Origin: Immundisolibacteraceae bacterium | GTDB lineage: Bacteria > Pseudomonadota > Gammaproteobacteria > Immundisolibacterales > Immundisolibacteraceae | Assembly (NCBI GenBank): GCA_016763355.1 | Contig: JAESTY010000229.1 | Location: 1 to 27,868, forward strand | Reading direction: 5' to 3' | Length of the DNA: 27,868 nucleotides | Shown here: positions 9,210 to 16,921 of the stretch, piece after piece | How the letters are laid out: the number at the start of each line of letters is the position of its first letter | How positions within the stretch are numbered: the first letter of the stretch is position 1 | Translations under genes and position numbers: made by a program | The notes under the pieces: model-generated | Told to the model about the DNA's origin: nothing | What the model saw: the letters and a program-made list of their open reading frames with translations, nothing else | Databases searched by the model: none

Positions 9210-9916
9210 TCAACTCCGGTCGGTCTCCTGCTCGCTAGCGATTTCTATCAAACTTCCCTGCTCAATTTTACAAAGCCTCTGTAATCTAGAAGCCAGAGAA
9301 CGGGCATGAGTGACAATTAACAAGCTCACTCCAAGCTGCTGATTAGCGTTTTCCAGAACCTGCCAGGTGGCTTCAGCGGTTTTCTCATCCAGGTTTCCGG
9401 TCGGTTCATCTGCCAAAATGACTTGAGGGCGAGTCACCAGCGCTCGAGCAATTGCTGCGCGCTGACGCTCACCGCCTGACAGCTGCGCTGGTCTGTGTTG
9501 GCCTCGATCCTGCAACCCCACTACTGCCAGTACCTCTGCGGCAGTCCGTAACGACTGCGGTTTCGAGTCACCCCGAATCAACAGCGGCATTGCCACATTT
9601 TCTAGCGCTGAAAACTCCGCTACAAATGATGGAACTGATAAACAAAACCGAATTGCCGATTACGTAGCTCGCTACGCTGGGCCTCACTCAGGCGATTTAA
9701 AGACATTTCACCATGAAAAACTTCGCCACTACTAGGCTTCTCCAGACCAGCCAATAGATGTAATAAAGTGCTTTTACCAGAACCCGACTCTCCAACAATA
9801 GCCAGGGTCTCGCCCTGATGAAGGGTCAGATCTATATCTTTAAAAATCGTCAGTTCAGAACCCACATCGCTGAATTCCTTGCCCAGACCCTGACATCTCA
9901 GCACCACCTTATTCAT
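9210..9916 (-). pseudogene. lolD: lipoprotein-release ABC transporter ATPase LolD, interrupted by one frameshift
   Basis: The two parts together make a full-length LolD (about 235 residues), the ATPase that powers lipoprotein extraction from the inner membrane. The N-terminal part has Walker A GESGSGKST and stops after VYQFHHL at a TAG (9620-9622). The C-terminal part resumes in another frame with AEFSALENVAMPLLI and carries LSGGERQR, Walker B VILADEP and VTHARS. Adding one T after the HHL codons restores a reading of FHHLLAEFSALENVAM, which is what the family has there. The start is the ATG at 9916, which overlaps the lolC stop (ATGAATAA). Because LolD is normally essential, I think a one-base sequence error is more likely than a true pseudogene. 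Confidence 0.85.
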
Positions 9917-11154
9917 GGCGAAGCGCCTGCGCTGGATCAACATTGGCGCCACGCCAGGCCGGATAAATCGTTGCTAACAGACACAGGGAGAGCGAGACGG
10001 TCACAATAGTGCCGACATCACTCCAGCGTAGCTCTGAAGGCAATTCAGCAATGTAGTAAACATCGGCTGGAAAGACATCAATACCAAGCAGGGTTTCAAT
10101 CCACGGCACCACAATATCCAGATTACTGGCCAGCGTAATACCACCCACGCTGCCCAGCAAGGTACCAGCAATACCAATGGTGCAACCCTGCAACATAAAT
10201 AGCGCCATGATGCCGCGAGGACGAGCACCCATGGTGCGTAATATGGCGATATCGCCCTGTTTATCGGTTACCAACATCACTAATGCAGAAACAATATTAA
10301 ACGCGGCAACCGCAACAATCAGCGTCAAAATGAGAAACATCATCGTTTTTTCGGTACGCACCGCCCGAAAGAAATTCCGGTGTTGTCGGGTCCAGTCAGT
10401 AACCGCCAGTGCTGGGTCACTACTGGCAATTATCTGGGTAATCAGCGGTGCCCTTAACGGTTCATCAACCCGCAGACGAATACCCTGCACCTGTTCACCA
10501 GTACGAGCCAGTTTGGCTGCATCTTTGAGGTGAATCAGCGCAATGGTACTGTCGTATTCGTGCATTCCCGCGGTGAAAGTATCTAATACAGTGAAACGCT
10601 TTAACCTTGGCATCGCCCCCATCGGCGTAATGCCGACTTTGGGTAATAACAGAGTGACCTTATCGCCGATAGCAATACCCAACGAAGCCGACAACTCGCG
10701 ACCTAGAACAATACCAAAGCCCCCCTGCCTGCAACACATCGAGAGATAAATTTTCCATGTAAGCTGGAAATTCAGACACGCTACCTTCGAACGCCGGATC
10801 GATGCCTCGCACCATCACACCGGTACTTCGATTATGTGCACTGAGCATGCCCTGAAGTTCGATAAAAGGCGCTGCACCGCTGACCTCATCAACTGCCAGC
10901 AAAGCTTCGCGCTTTTTCTGCCACTCCGACAGGGTGCCACCCCAGCTGGAAACATTGATATGGGAAACCACGCCGAGGATGCGCTGGCGTAATTCTGTTT
11001 CGTAGCCATTCATCACCGAAATAACAGTGATCAGCGCCATCACCCCTAGCGCGACCCCAAGCATTGAAGAAAGGCCCATGAAAGCAATAAAGTGATTGCC
11101 ACGTCCGACACGGCTATAGCGAAGACTAATTAATAATGGATAAGGTAAGGACAA
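9909..11154 (-). pseudogene. lolC: lipoprotein-release ABC transporter permease LolC/LolE family, interrupted by one frameshift
   Basis: Reading through the frame change gives about 414 residues, the usual length of LolC/LolE. The N-terminal part (11154 to about 10720) has the first helix with SSMLGVALGVMALITVISVM followed by NGYETELRQRILG, a family hallmark. The C-terminal part (about 10725 to 9909) has GIVLGRELSASLG and three helices in the FtsX-like fold, ending YPAWRGANVDPAQALRHE. The frame changes in a run of six G (minus strand, 10720-10725). Five G would give AGGFGIVLGREL in one frame. The start is a TTG with poor ribosome binding; no ATG is near. It would extract outer-membrane lipoproteins together with LolD. 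Only one LolC/E-type gene is present. Sequencing error in the homopolymer is the likeliest explanation. Confidence 0.86.
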
Positions 11155-11269
11155 TGAGAGAACCGATTAGCGATTAATTTATTGTTAATGTTTTGCAAAA
11201 CGAAAGAGAGACAACAGCGCAACAGCCACAAAACAACCCAAGCGCGTCTTACTTTAAGAACTGCGGTCA

Positions 11270-11929
11270 CTATTCTACGCAATATTCCTTGTCATCATCC
11301 GGCGGGGTCGGCCGAGCAATAAAGCCAAGCACTGTTTCAAGACTGTTTGAGGAGATCGGCAATAAAGGCAGATCAAACCCAACTAATTCACTGGTCAAAC
11401 GCACGCTCAGATTGTTATCTCCGGCGAGCAGCTGGGCTAGCACCTGGTCACGATCACCGTCGACCATCACCCATTCTTCAACCTGAGCCAAATAGCGGTC
11501 ATCAATCAGACCGGGACCAAGATCGGTTTGTAACAGCAGATCCCCCTGATCACTCAACCAGGCCGCCTCGACACTGCCGACCTCAAGATGGTTCTGGGTC
11601 AACAGCTTGTTCCCCGCCAAACCGAATACATAGGGCGTTATTTCCAGTTCTATAAAAACCTGCTGGGGACCGTTCTGGAAATAATAACTGCCATCATCGG
11701 CGACAAAGTAATGCTGATTGATAAAGCCAAGCAATAGCGGGTGGGTAATCTCACTAGACTTCATCAACCAGCGACCGCGCCGGTCCAGACTCAGCCAGTT
11801 ATAGACAGCAGGCACATCAGGCCATTTAGACATACCTCGTAATACCCTTTCAGCCATCTCATTATCGACTGAGCCGTCTACCGGTTGGGCCTCTACAAGT
11901 CCTGACGATGGTTTAGAGATATCTATCAT
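11270..11929 (-). CDS. conserved-looking protein of unknown function downstream of fructosamine kinase
   Basis: A 219-residue soluble, acidic protein that I do not recognise with certainty. I chose the ATG at 11929, 7 nt after the kinase stop, with GAG six nt before it. The frame extends 13 codons further to a TTG inside the kinase gene. Visible traits: no signal peptide or membrane helix; a block PAVYNWLSLDRRGRWLMK, then HYFVADDGSYYFQNGPQQVF and IELEITPYVFGL. This pattern of beta-strand-like segments with a YFQNGPQxVxxELE core resembles a proteobacterial domain-of-unknown-function family whose number I cannot give. The placement suggests co-transcription with the kinase. Confidence 0.75.
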   Translation of the reverse strand: MIDISKPSSGLVEAQPVDGSVDNEMAERVLRGMSKWPDVPAVYNWLSLDRRGRWLMKSSEITHPLLLGFINQHYFVADDGSYYFQNGPQQVFIELEITPYVFGLAGNKLLTQNHLEVGSVEAAWLSDQGDLLLQTDLGPGLIDDRYLAQVEEWVMVDGDRDQVLAQLLAGDNNLSVRLTSELVGFDLPLLPISSNSLETVLGFIARPTPPDDDKEYCVE

Positions 11930-11936
11930 GAGCCAC

Positions 11937-12830
11937 TCAATGTCCGGTCTCTGCCAGTAATTCCTCAATCATATCACCGGCCCGGTTTGCGTAATCGCCA
12001 CCGAACAGATTGAAATGGTTCAACAAGTGATACAGCTGGTAAAGCCCCCGACGCACGGCATAACCGTTCACCTGAGGCCGAACCTGTCGATAGCCCTGGT
12101 AAAACGCTGATGGGAAACCACCGAATAGCTCGGCCATCGCCAGGTCGCTTTCTGCGTCACCGTAATAGCAGGCAGGATCAAATATCACCGGCACGCCGCC
12201 GGTATCCATAGCGCAATTACCAATCCATAAATCCCCATGCAGTAGTGACGCTGACGGCTGATAGCCCTCAAACAGAGCTGGAATCGACTCCAGTACTAAT
12301 CCAAGCCGCGATTCAATACCCGCGGGTAAACCATTGCGCCGGGCCATCTTTGCCTGAAAACCGAGACGCTGATCCTGCCAGAACCGGGACCAGTTATCGT
12401 TCACGTCATTGCGCTGACGACTGAGGCCAATATATCCGTCTTCATGCCAACCAAAGCTCGAACCAGTTTCCTGATGCAGACTGGCTAGTCCCTGGCCTAA
12501 CGGCGAGGCCGATTTTTCGTCAAGCTCTACCAGGTCAAGCCATTCCAATACGATAAACGCGTTACTGCCGACCACACCGGTCAGATGACTTGCGGGCAAT
12601 CGGACCAAACCAGACCCCGCCACAACATTTGACAGGCGTTCAAGCATCGCAGCCTCCTGCTCAAACATCGCCAACCGGTTGGGTGCATTCAATTTGACAA
12701 AAAAATCAGCCTGACCACAGCAGAGTTTAAAACTTGAATTAATACCTCCACCGATCACCAGCGCCTGTTCAAAACTCAATGAGCGCTGCAGTTGCTTAGC
12801 CAGCAGACCGGTCAGCTCTGACCATTCCAA
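11937..12830 (-). CDS. fructosamine/ketosamine-3-kinase family protein
   Basis: A protein of about 297 residues resembling E. coli YniA and eukaryotic fructosamine-3-kinase, in the aminoglycoside-phosphotransferase-like fold. The catalytic block SLLHGDLWIGN, the following PVIFDPACYYGDAESDLAM, and the C-terminal YQLYHLLNHFNLFGG are family-specific. FVKLN near the N-terminus supplies the ATP-binding lysine. FN3K enzymes phosphorylate sugar adducts on lysine side chains so that they fall off. I chose the TTG at 12830 because GGAG stands 7 nt before it and the protein then begins where YniA does. A longer form from the TTG at 12896 would add 22 residues. It lies directly downstream of lysine-catabolic genes. 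Confidence 0.87.
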   Translation of the reverse strand: MEWSELTGLLAKQLQRSLSFEQALVIGGGINSSFKLCCGQADFFVKLNAPNRLAMFEQEAAMLERLSNVVAGSGLVRLPASHLTGVVGSNAFIVLEWLDLVELDEKSASPLGQGLASLHQETGSSFGWHEDGYIGLSRQRNDVNDNWSRFWQDQRLGFQAKMARRNGLPAGIESRLGLVLESIPALFEGYQPSASLLHGDLWIGNCAMDTGGVPVIFDPACYYGDAESDLAMAELFGGFPSAFYQGYRQVRPQVNGYAVRRGLYQLYHLLNHFNLFGGDYANRAGDMIEELLAETGH

Positions 12831-12958
12831 GGACGAACTCCAAAAATTAGCGTAATCGATGTCAACCGAAAGAATCTGACTGACTGCCAGAAACAAAGAA
12901 CCTGACTGTAAATGGTACCGGGTCAGTAAAGATTTGAAAGCGATAAGATCAACATCGG

Positions 12959-14497
12959 CTAGGCAATAGGAAATTTGATGCCCTGCGCCAGCGGCAGTTG
13001 ATTCGAATAATTAATCGTATTAGTCGCTCGGCGCATGTAGGTTTTCCAGGCATCACTGCCGGATTCTCGACCGCCACCGGTGTCTTTTTCACCGCCAAAA
13101 GCACCACCAATTTCGGCACCGCTGGTACCGATATTGACATTAGCAATCCCGCAATCGGAACCGATTGCCGACAGAAAAATTTCAGCTTCCTGCATGTTAT
13201 CGGTAAAGATCGCCGACGAAAGTCCCTGGGGCACCGCGTTGTGAATTTCAATCGCCTGATCTAATTCATCATATTCACTAATGTAGAGAATCGGTGCGAA
13301 GGTTTCCTGCTGAACTATCGGCGCATCACTGGTTATTTTCACCAGTGCTGGCTCAACGTAAAAACCACCGCGAGGCACACCACTAGATACCGCTTTGCCC
13401 CCTGCCAGCAGTACCCCGCCCTGCGACCTGGCGGTCTCCAAACTATTCATCATCGTTGCTCGAGCCTGCTCACAGATCAATGGCCCTACCAGGGTGCCTT
13501 CATCTAAGGGATTACCCACACAGATACTTGCATATGCCTGCACCAGTTGCTGCACAAAGTTTTCTAACACCGAGCGATGAACAATCAGCCGGCGTAAACT
13601 GGTGCAACGCTGCCCACAGGTAGCTACGGCTGAAAACAGCACGGCCCTGAGTGCCAGCTCCCGATTCGCAGATGGGGTAACAATGAGGCCGTTGTTGCCG
13701 CCAAGCTCCAGCAAACTCTTGCCTAGTCGAGTAGCAACCGTCGCGGCGACCTGCTTACCCATTGGCACAGAGCCGGTGGCACTAACCAGATCCACAGACA
13801 CCGAAGCGCTGATCTGCTGACCCGCTTCAGCATCGCCCAACACCACCGCTGATAGCCCATCAGGGCATTCCGGCAACTGTAATTGATTGAACAGGTTCTG
13901 GCAGGCCAACGCACACAGGGGCGTCTGTAACGAGGGTTTCCAGATAATGGCATTGCCACAGACTAGCGCCAAGGCCGCGTTCCAGCCCCACACAGCCATC
14001 GGAAAATTAAACGCGGTAATAACCCCAACCACACCGAGCGGGTGCCACTGCTCCATCATTCGATGGGCTGGACGTTCACTAACAATGGTTAAACCATGCA
14101 GCTGACGACTCAGCCCAACCGCGTAGTCACAAATATCAATAACCTCCTGAACTTCGCCAAGAGACTCCTGAAGTATTTTGCCGCACTCAAGCGTGATCAA
14201 TCGCGCTAGTGCCGGCTTATGTTCCCGAAACAGGTTACCTAATTGACGTACTAATTCACCGCGACGCGGTGCTGGCACCAAACACCACTGATCGGCAGCA
14301 CTGCTCGCCTGTTTTATCGACTGCTGTATCTGTTCGTGGGTTGCCTGATGGCAGCTAGCCAGCACATGACCATCGATCGGAGACACAACCTTAAAGCGGC
14401 TGCCGCCACCTGATAGCGCCTGATCGGATAACACCCCTGGGTAATGATCCTGTTGCTGTAGTTCGGTTAAACCGAGTTGTTTAAATATGGCACCCAT
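12959..14497 (-). CDS. amaB: ALDH7-type aldehyde dehydrogenase, likely alpha-aminoadipate semialdehyde dehydrogenase
   Basis: A 512-residue NAD(P)-dependent aldehyde dehydrogenase. The sequence from ITLECGKILQESLGEVQE through RMMEQWHPLGVVGVITAFNF to VWGWNAALALVCGN is characteristic of the ALDH7 (antiquitin/AmaB) group. The catalytic glutamate lies in LLELGGNN and the catalytic cysteine in TCGQRCTSLRR. The C-terminal INVGTSGAEIGGAFGGEK-type region is nearly intact (INVG reads VNIG). The group oxidises aminoadipate semialdehyde (piperideine-6-carboxylate) to 2-aminoadipate in lysine breakdown. The upstream neighbour is a saccharopine/lysine dehydrogenase-like gene (9-nt gap), which supports that substrate. 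The gene symbol follows Pseudomonas use and is inferred. Confidence 0.9.
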   Translation of the reverse strand: MGAIFKQLGLTELQQQDHYPGVLSDQALSGGGSRFKVVSPIDGHVLASCHQATHEQIQQSIKQASSAADQWCLVPAPRRGELVRQLGNLFREHKPALARLITLECGKILQESLGEVQEVIDICDYAVGLSRQLHGLTIVSERPAHRMMEQWHPLGVVGVITAFNFPMAVWGWNAALALVCGNAIIWKPSLQTPLCALACQNLFNQLQLPECPDGLSAVVLGDAEAGQQISASVSVDLVSATGSVPMGKQVAATVATRLGKSLLELGGNNGLIVTPSANRELALRAVLFSAVATCGQRCTSLRRLIVHRSVLENFVQQLVQAYASICVGNPLDEGTLVGPLICEQARATMMNSLETARSQGGVLLAGGKAVSSGVPRGGFYVEPALVKITSDAPIVQQETFAPILYISEYDELDQAIEIHNAVPQGLSSAIFTDNMQEAEIFLSAIGSDCGIANVNIGTSGAEIGGAFGGEKDTGGGRESGSDAWKTYMRRATNTINYSNQLPLAQGIKFPIA

Positions 14498-14506
14498 GCT
14501 GACGAC

Positions 14507-15685
14507 TCAGTGCAAAGCCGAATCAGAGCTCATAACCGCTGCTGACGGGCCAACCGCCTTATCGATCAGATTGCAGTAATAGCGTCCGAAACGGTTGTCC
14601 AAAAAGGTTTGTAGTTCAATCTGTTCCTGTAACACCAGTCCCTGTTGCGGGGTCTGTTGCTGATAATAAAGATCGAGCACCGCGCATAAGCTCGCCGCGG
14701 TGGTGATCTGAATGGCTCCCCAATGCTCCCCATCTACCTGACGATGGTAAACCTTACGGCTATCGGTAAGCTGACTAAACTGACCATTAATCTGGCCGGT
14801 TGCGCTGACCATAATCAGCACCACATCCTGCTTGGTGACCGCCACCGCATTCTCAAAAATTTTTTTCAATAACTGTCGGCGTTCACCCAATTTCAGGTCA
14901 TTTATTAAAAAATTCATCAAATAACGATGACCCTTATAACGGATAGTTTTGTAGCTCAGCGAATCAACCTGCCCACCGAGCGAATCACACAGACTGCCGA
15001 GCCCTCCAGAGGTGTTAAAAGCTTCATATTCGATGCCATCCAGAGAAAAGGTCTCCAGCCCTTCTAACGGTTGTAACTGCACCTTCTGGCCCTGTTTAAT
15101 CGCTATACAGGGATTGCAATATTCATTGATCAATCCCTCCGTGGACCAGGTCAGGTTGTACATCATCTGATTGGTGGGAAATTCCGGTAACGCGCCGACC
15201 CTCAGGGTCAGATTATCGATAAGCCGGCTTTCAGGCCGCTGCGAAGATTGCTTCGAACAGTCAAACTGCTGCACTAAACTGTTAGCTAAAATCGATATAA
15301 ATCCAGGTGCGAGCCCACACTGGGGTACAAACACCTGCCGCGCCACCGACTGGGTAGACAAAGCCGAAATCGCATCAGCAGTGGCCACATCTTCGGTGAG
15401 ATCGAAATAACTAATGCCGGCCCGCAACGCAGCCTCGGCGAGTTTGACATTCTCGTGGTATGCACAGGCTGAAACCATGGCTGATTGCTGCCGCAAAAGC
15501 CGATCCAAATCTGCCTGCTGATGGATATCTGCTTCAACGGTAACCACACGTTCAAGTCCGTTGAGGGCCGTCAAAAAATCTGAATTTTTATCGACCACGG
15601 TGACCTGGTAATCACCGCAGCCAGCCAGTAGCCGCGTAATCGAACTACCAATTTTGCCAGCGCCAATGACCGCCACGTTATGCAT
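14507..15685 (-). CDS. saccharopine dehydrogenase / lysine 6-dehydrogenase family protein
   Basis: A 392-residue oxidoreductase with an N-terminal Rossmann motif VIGAGKIGSSI (5-15) and an NAD-acid residue region VVDKN. The blocks CAYHENVKLAEAALRAGISY and VPQCGLAPGFISILAN, with the catalytic-domain stretch LTWSTEGLINEYCNPC, mark the saccharopine-dehydrogenase-like superfamily. Members either split saccharopine or oxidise lysine at the epsilon amine; both give 2-aminoadipate 6-semialdehyde. The following ALDH7 gene would consume that product. No lysine-ketoglutarate reductase domain is fused to it and none is adjacent, which slightly favours a direct lysine 6-dehydrogenase. The ATG overlaps the upstream gene by 8 nt. 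Confidence 0.85.
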   Translation of the reverse strand: MHNVAVIGAGKIGSSITRLLAGCGDYQVTVVDKNSDFLTALNGLERVVTVEADIHQQADLDRLLRQQSAMVSACAYHENVKLAEAALRAGISYFDLTEDVATADAISALSTQSVARQVFVPQCGLAPGFISILANSLVQQFDCSKQSSQRPESRLIDNLTLRVGALPEFPTNQMMYNLTWSTEGLINEYCNPCIAIKQGQKVQLQPLEGLETFSLDGIEYEAFNTSGGLGSLCDSLGGQVDSLSYKTIRYKGHRYLMNFLINDLKLGERRQLLKKIFENAVAVTKQDVVLIMVSATGQINGQFSQLTDSRKVYHRQVDGEHWGAIQITTAASLCAVLDLYYQQQTPQQGLVLQEQIELQTFLDNRFGRYYCNLIDKAVGPSAAVMSSDSALH

Positions 15686-16646
15686 AGCCGGACCTCTTAA
15701 CGCTAAGTTCTTCGACTATTTTTCTAGCATCATCTGAACAATAGCCGTACCGCTGTGACACCAATTCGATCGCGTCGGCGAGCTGTCCGGCGTTAATCCG
15801 GTTGAAAATTAACTGATCCTGCGCCTGATCCCCCGGTGGCTGACTTGAGTCAGTTTTGAAGCACTCCTCGGGTTCGATTTCTGCCCACCGACAAAACTCG
15901 CTCAACGCCACCATTAACGAAGGCCGAATCGAGTTCCATGGCACCCTGAGTAGATTCACCTCCTTCAGGGCCACCGGGCAATACTGGTTTTTAATCAGGC
16001 CGTTACGACTAGATTTGGAACCAGCCGAATACTGCTGTTTGATGTCAAACTCCGGCAGACCAGCATCTAACTCTGCTACCAACCGCTGACCGGATTTCGA
16101 CAACCTACTCGGTAAGTTTTCAAGTCTGCTCTGCTCTTTGCCTAAGGCCTTCTGAATACGTTTTAATTCATGTTCTGAAAGCCGCAAGCGAATATCAAGA
16201 AAATGTCGATAAACGGTTTCTGGCCCTTCACCGACAGACTTAATGGCAACTTCTCGGCTGTGATACAGAGCATCAATCTCCGACCAGTTAAGGCAAACAA
16301 CCACCTCATCTTTATCTGATAAATAATGATGTTTAAAACAACGAAACTTAACCTTCAACCCATCAACCGAACTTTTAATTAGCCAGTTTGAGGTTCTTAA
16401 GGCATCGACTGCTTGTGATCCGCAAAGCCAGGCCAGATAAACCAAACCCAAACTCAAGCCCGCAAAAACCGTAGCAGCCCAAAAGCCAGCCTCGCTGTGG
16501 CCAATAACGCCCATCAGCTGACCCGCCCCAACCGCCACCATGTAAACGCAGACCACTGAAAACGCCAACGGTGGCCATGGGGATATCCGAAATATGCGCT
16601 CACCATTTTCGGGGCTATCTGCGAGATCACTACCGGTTAGTTTCAT
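15678..16646 (-). CDS. membrane protein of unknown function, first gene of the lysine-catabolism-like operon
   Basis: A 322-residue protein that I do not recognise. Two hydrophobic helices near the N-terminus (about 28-48 and 55-75) make a hairpin anchor with PWPPLAFSV at its edge. The remaining 240 residues look soluble, with a helical charged stretch (about 155-190) and a C-terminal segment AGQLADAIELVSQRYGYCSD that resembles a short helical repeat. GAGG stands upstream of the ATG, followed by an 11-nt gap. Its end overlaps the dehydrogenase start by 8 nt, so the genes are probably translated together. Its own role is unknown; membrane sensing or tethering would be guesswork. Confidence 0.8.
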   Translation of the reverse strand: MKLTGSDLADSPENGERIFRISPWPPLAFSVVCVYMVAVGAGQLMGVIGHSEAGFWAATVFAGLSLGLVYLAWLCGSQAVDALRTSNWLIKSSVDGLKVKFRCFKHHYLSDKDEVVVCLNWSEIDALYHSREVAIKSVGEGPETVYRHFLDIRLRLSEHELKRIQKALGKEQSRLENLPSRLSKSGQRLVAELDAGLPEFDIKQQYSAGSKSSRNGLIKNQYCPVALKEVNLLRVPWNSIRPSLMVALSEFCRWAEIEPEECFKTDSSQPPGDQAQDQLIFNRINAGQLADAIELVSQRYGYCSDDARKIVEELSVKRSGYA

Positions 16647-16921
16647 CGATGCTGTTTCCTCTCAAGACTCACTAACGTTAGCGATCCTCTTTTAGATTTC
16701 TTAAATTGATCCGCTAATCGGAGACAGTCCATGCATCAGAGCAGGCCAAAACTACCCGTCGGCAAGATTGAAATTTCCAATCAACTGAATTGAGTACAAT
16801 TTGGCCCAACTGCAGGTCTCTACTGAAAACATAAAACCCTGGACTGCGTCAGGCTTTAGCCTGGATAGTAGATTCCTTCACCCCCGACACCTCTCCATGG
16901 CAGATATAGACCGTTAGCCCG

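Noticed and set aside
10720..10725. Programmed frameshift or phase variation in lolC
   Set aside because: G6 is short for phase variation, the complex is housekeeping, and lolD beside it carries an unrelated lesion; sequence error explains both more simply.
16850..16863. Inverted repeat CAGGCTTTAGCCTG upstream of the CLC gene
   Set aside because: A 6-bp stem with a 2-base loop and no T tract; too short to call an operator or a terminator.
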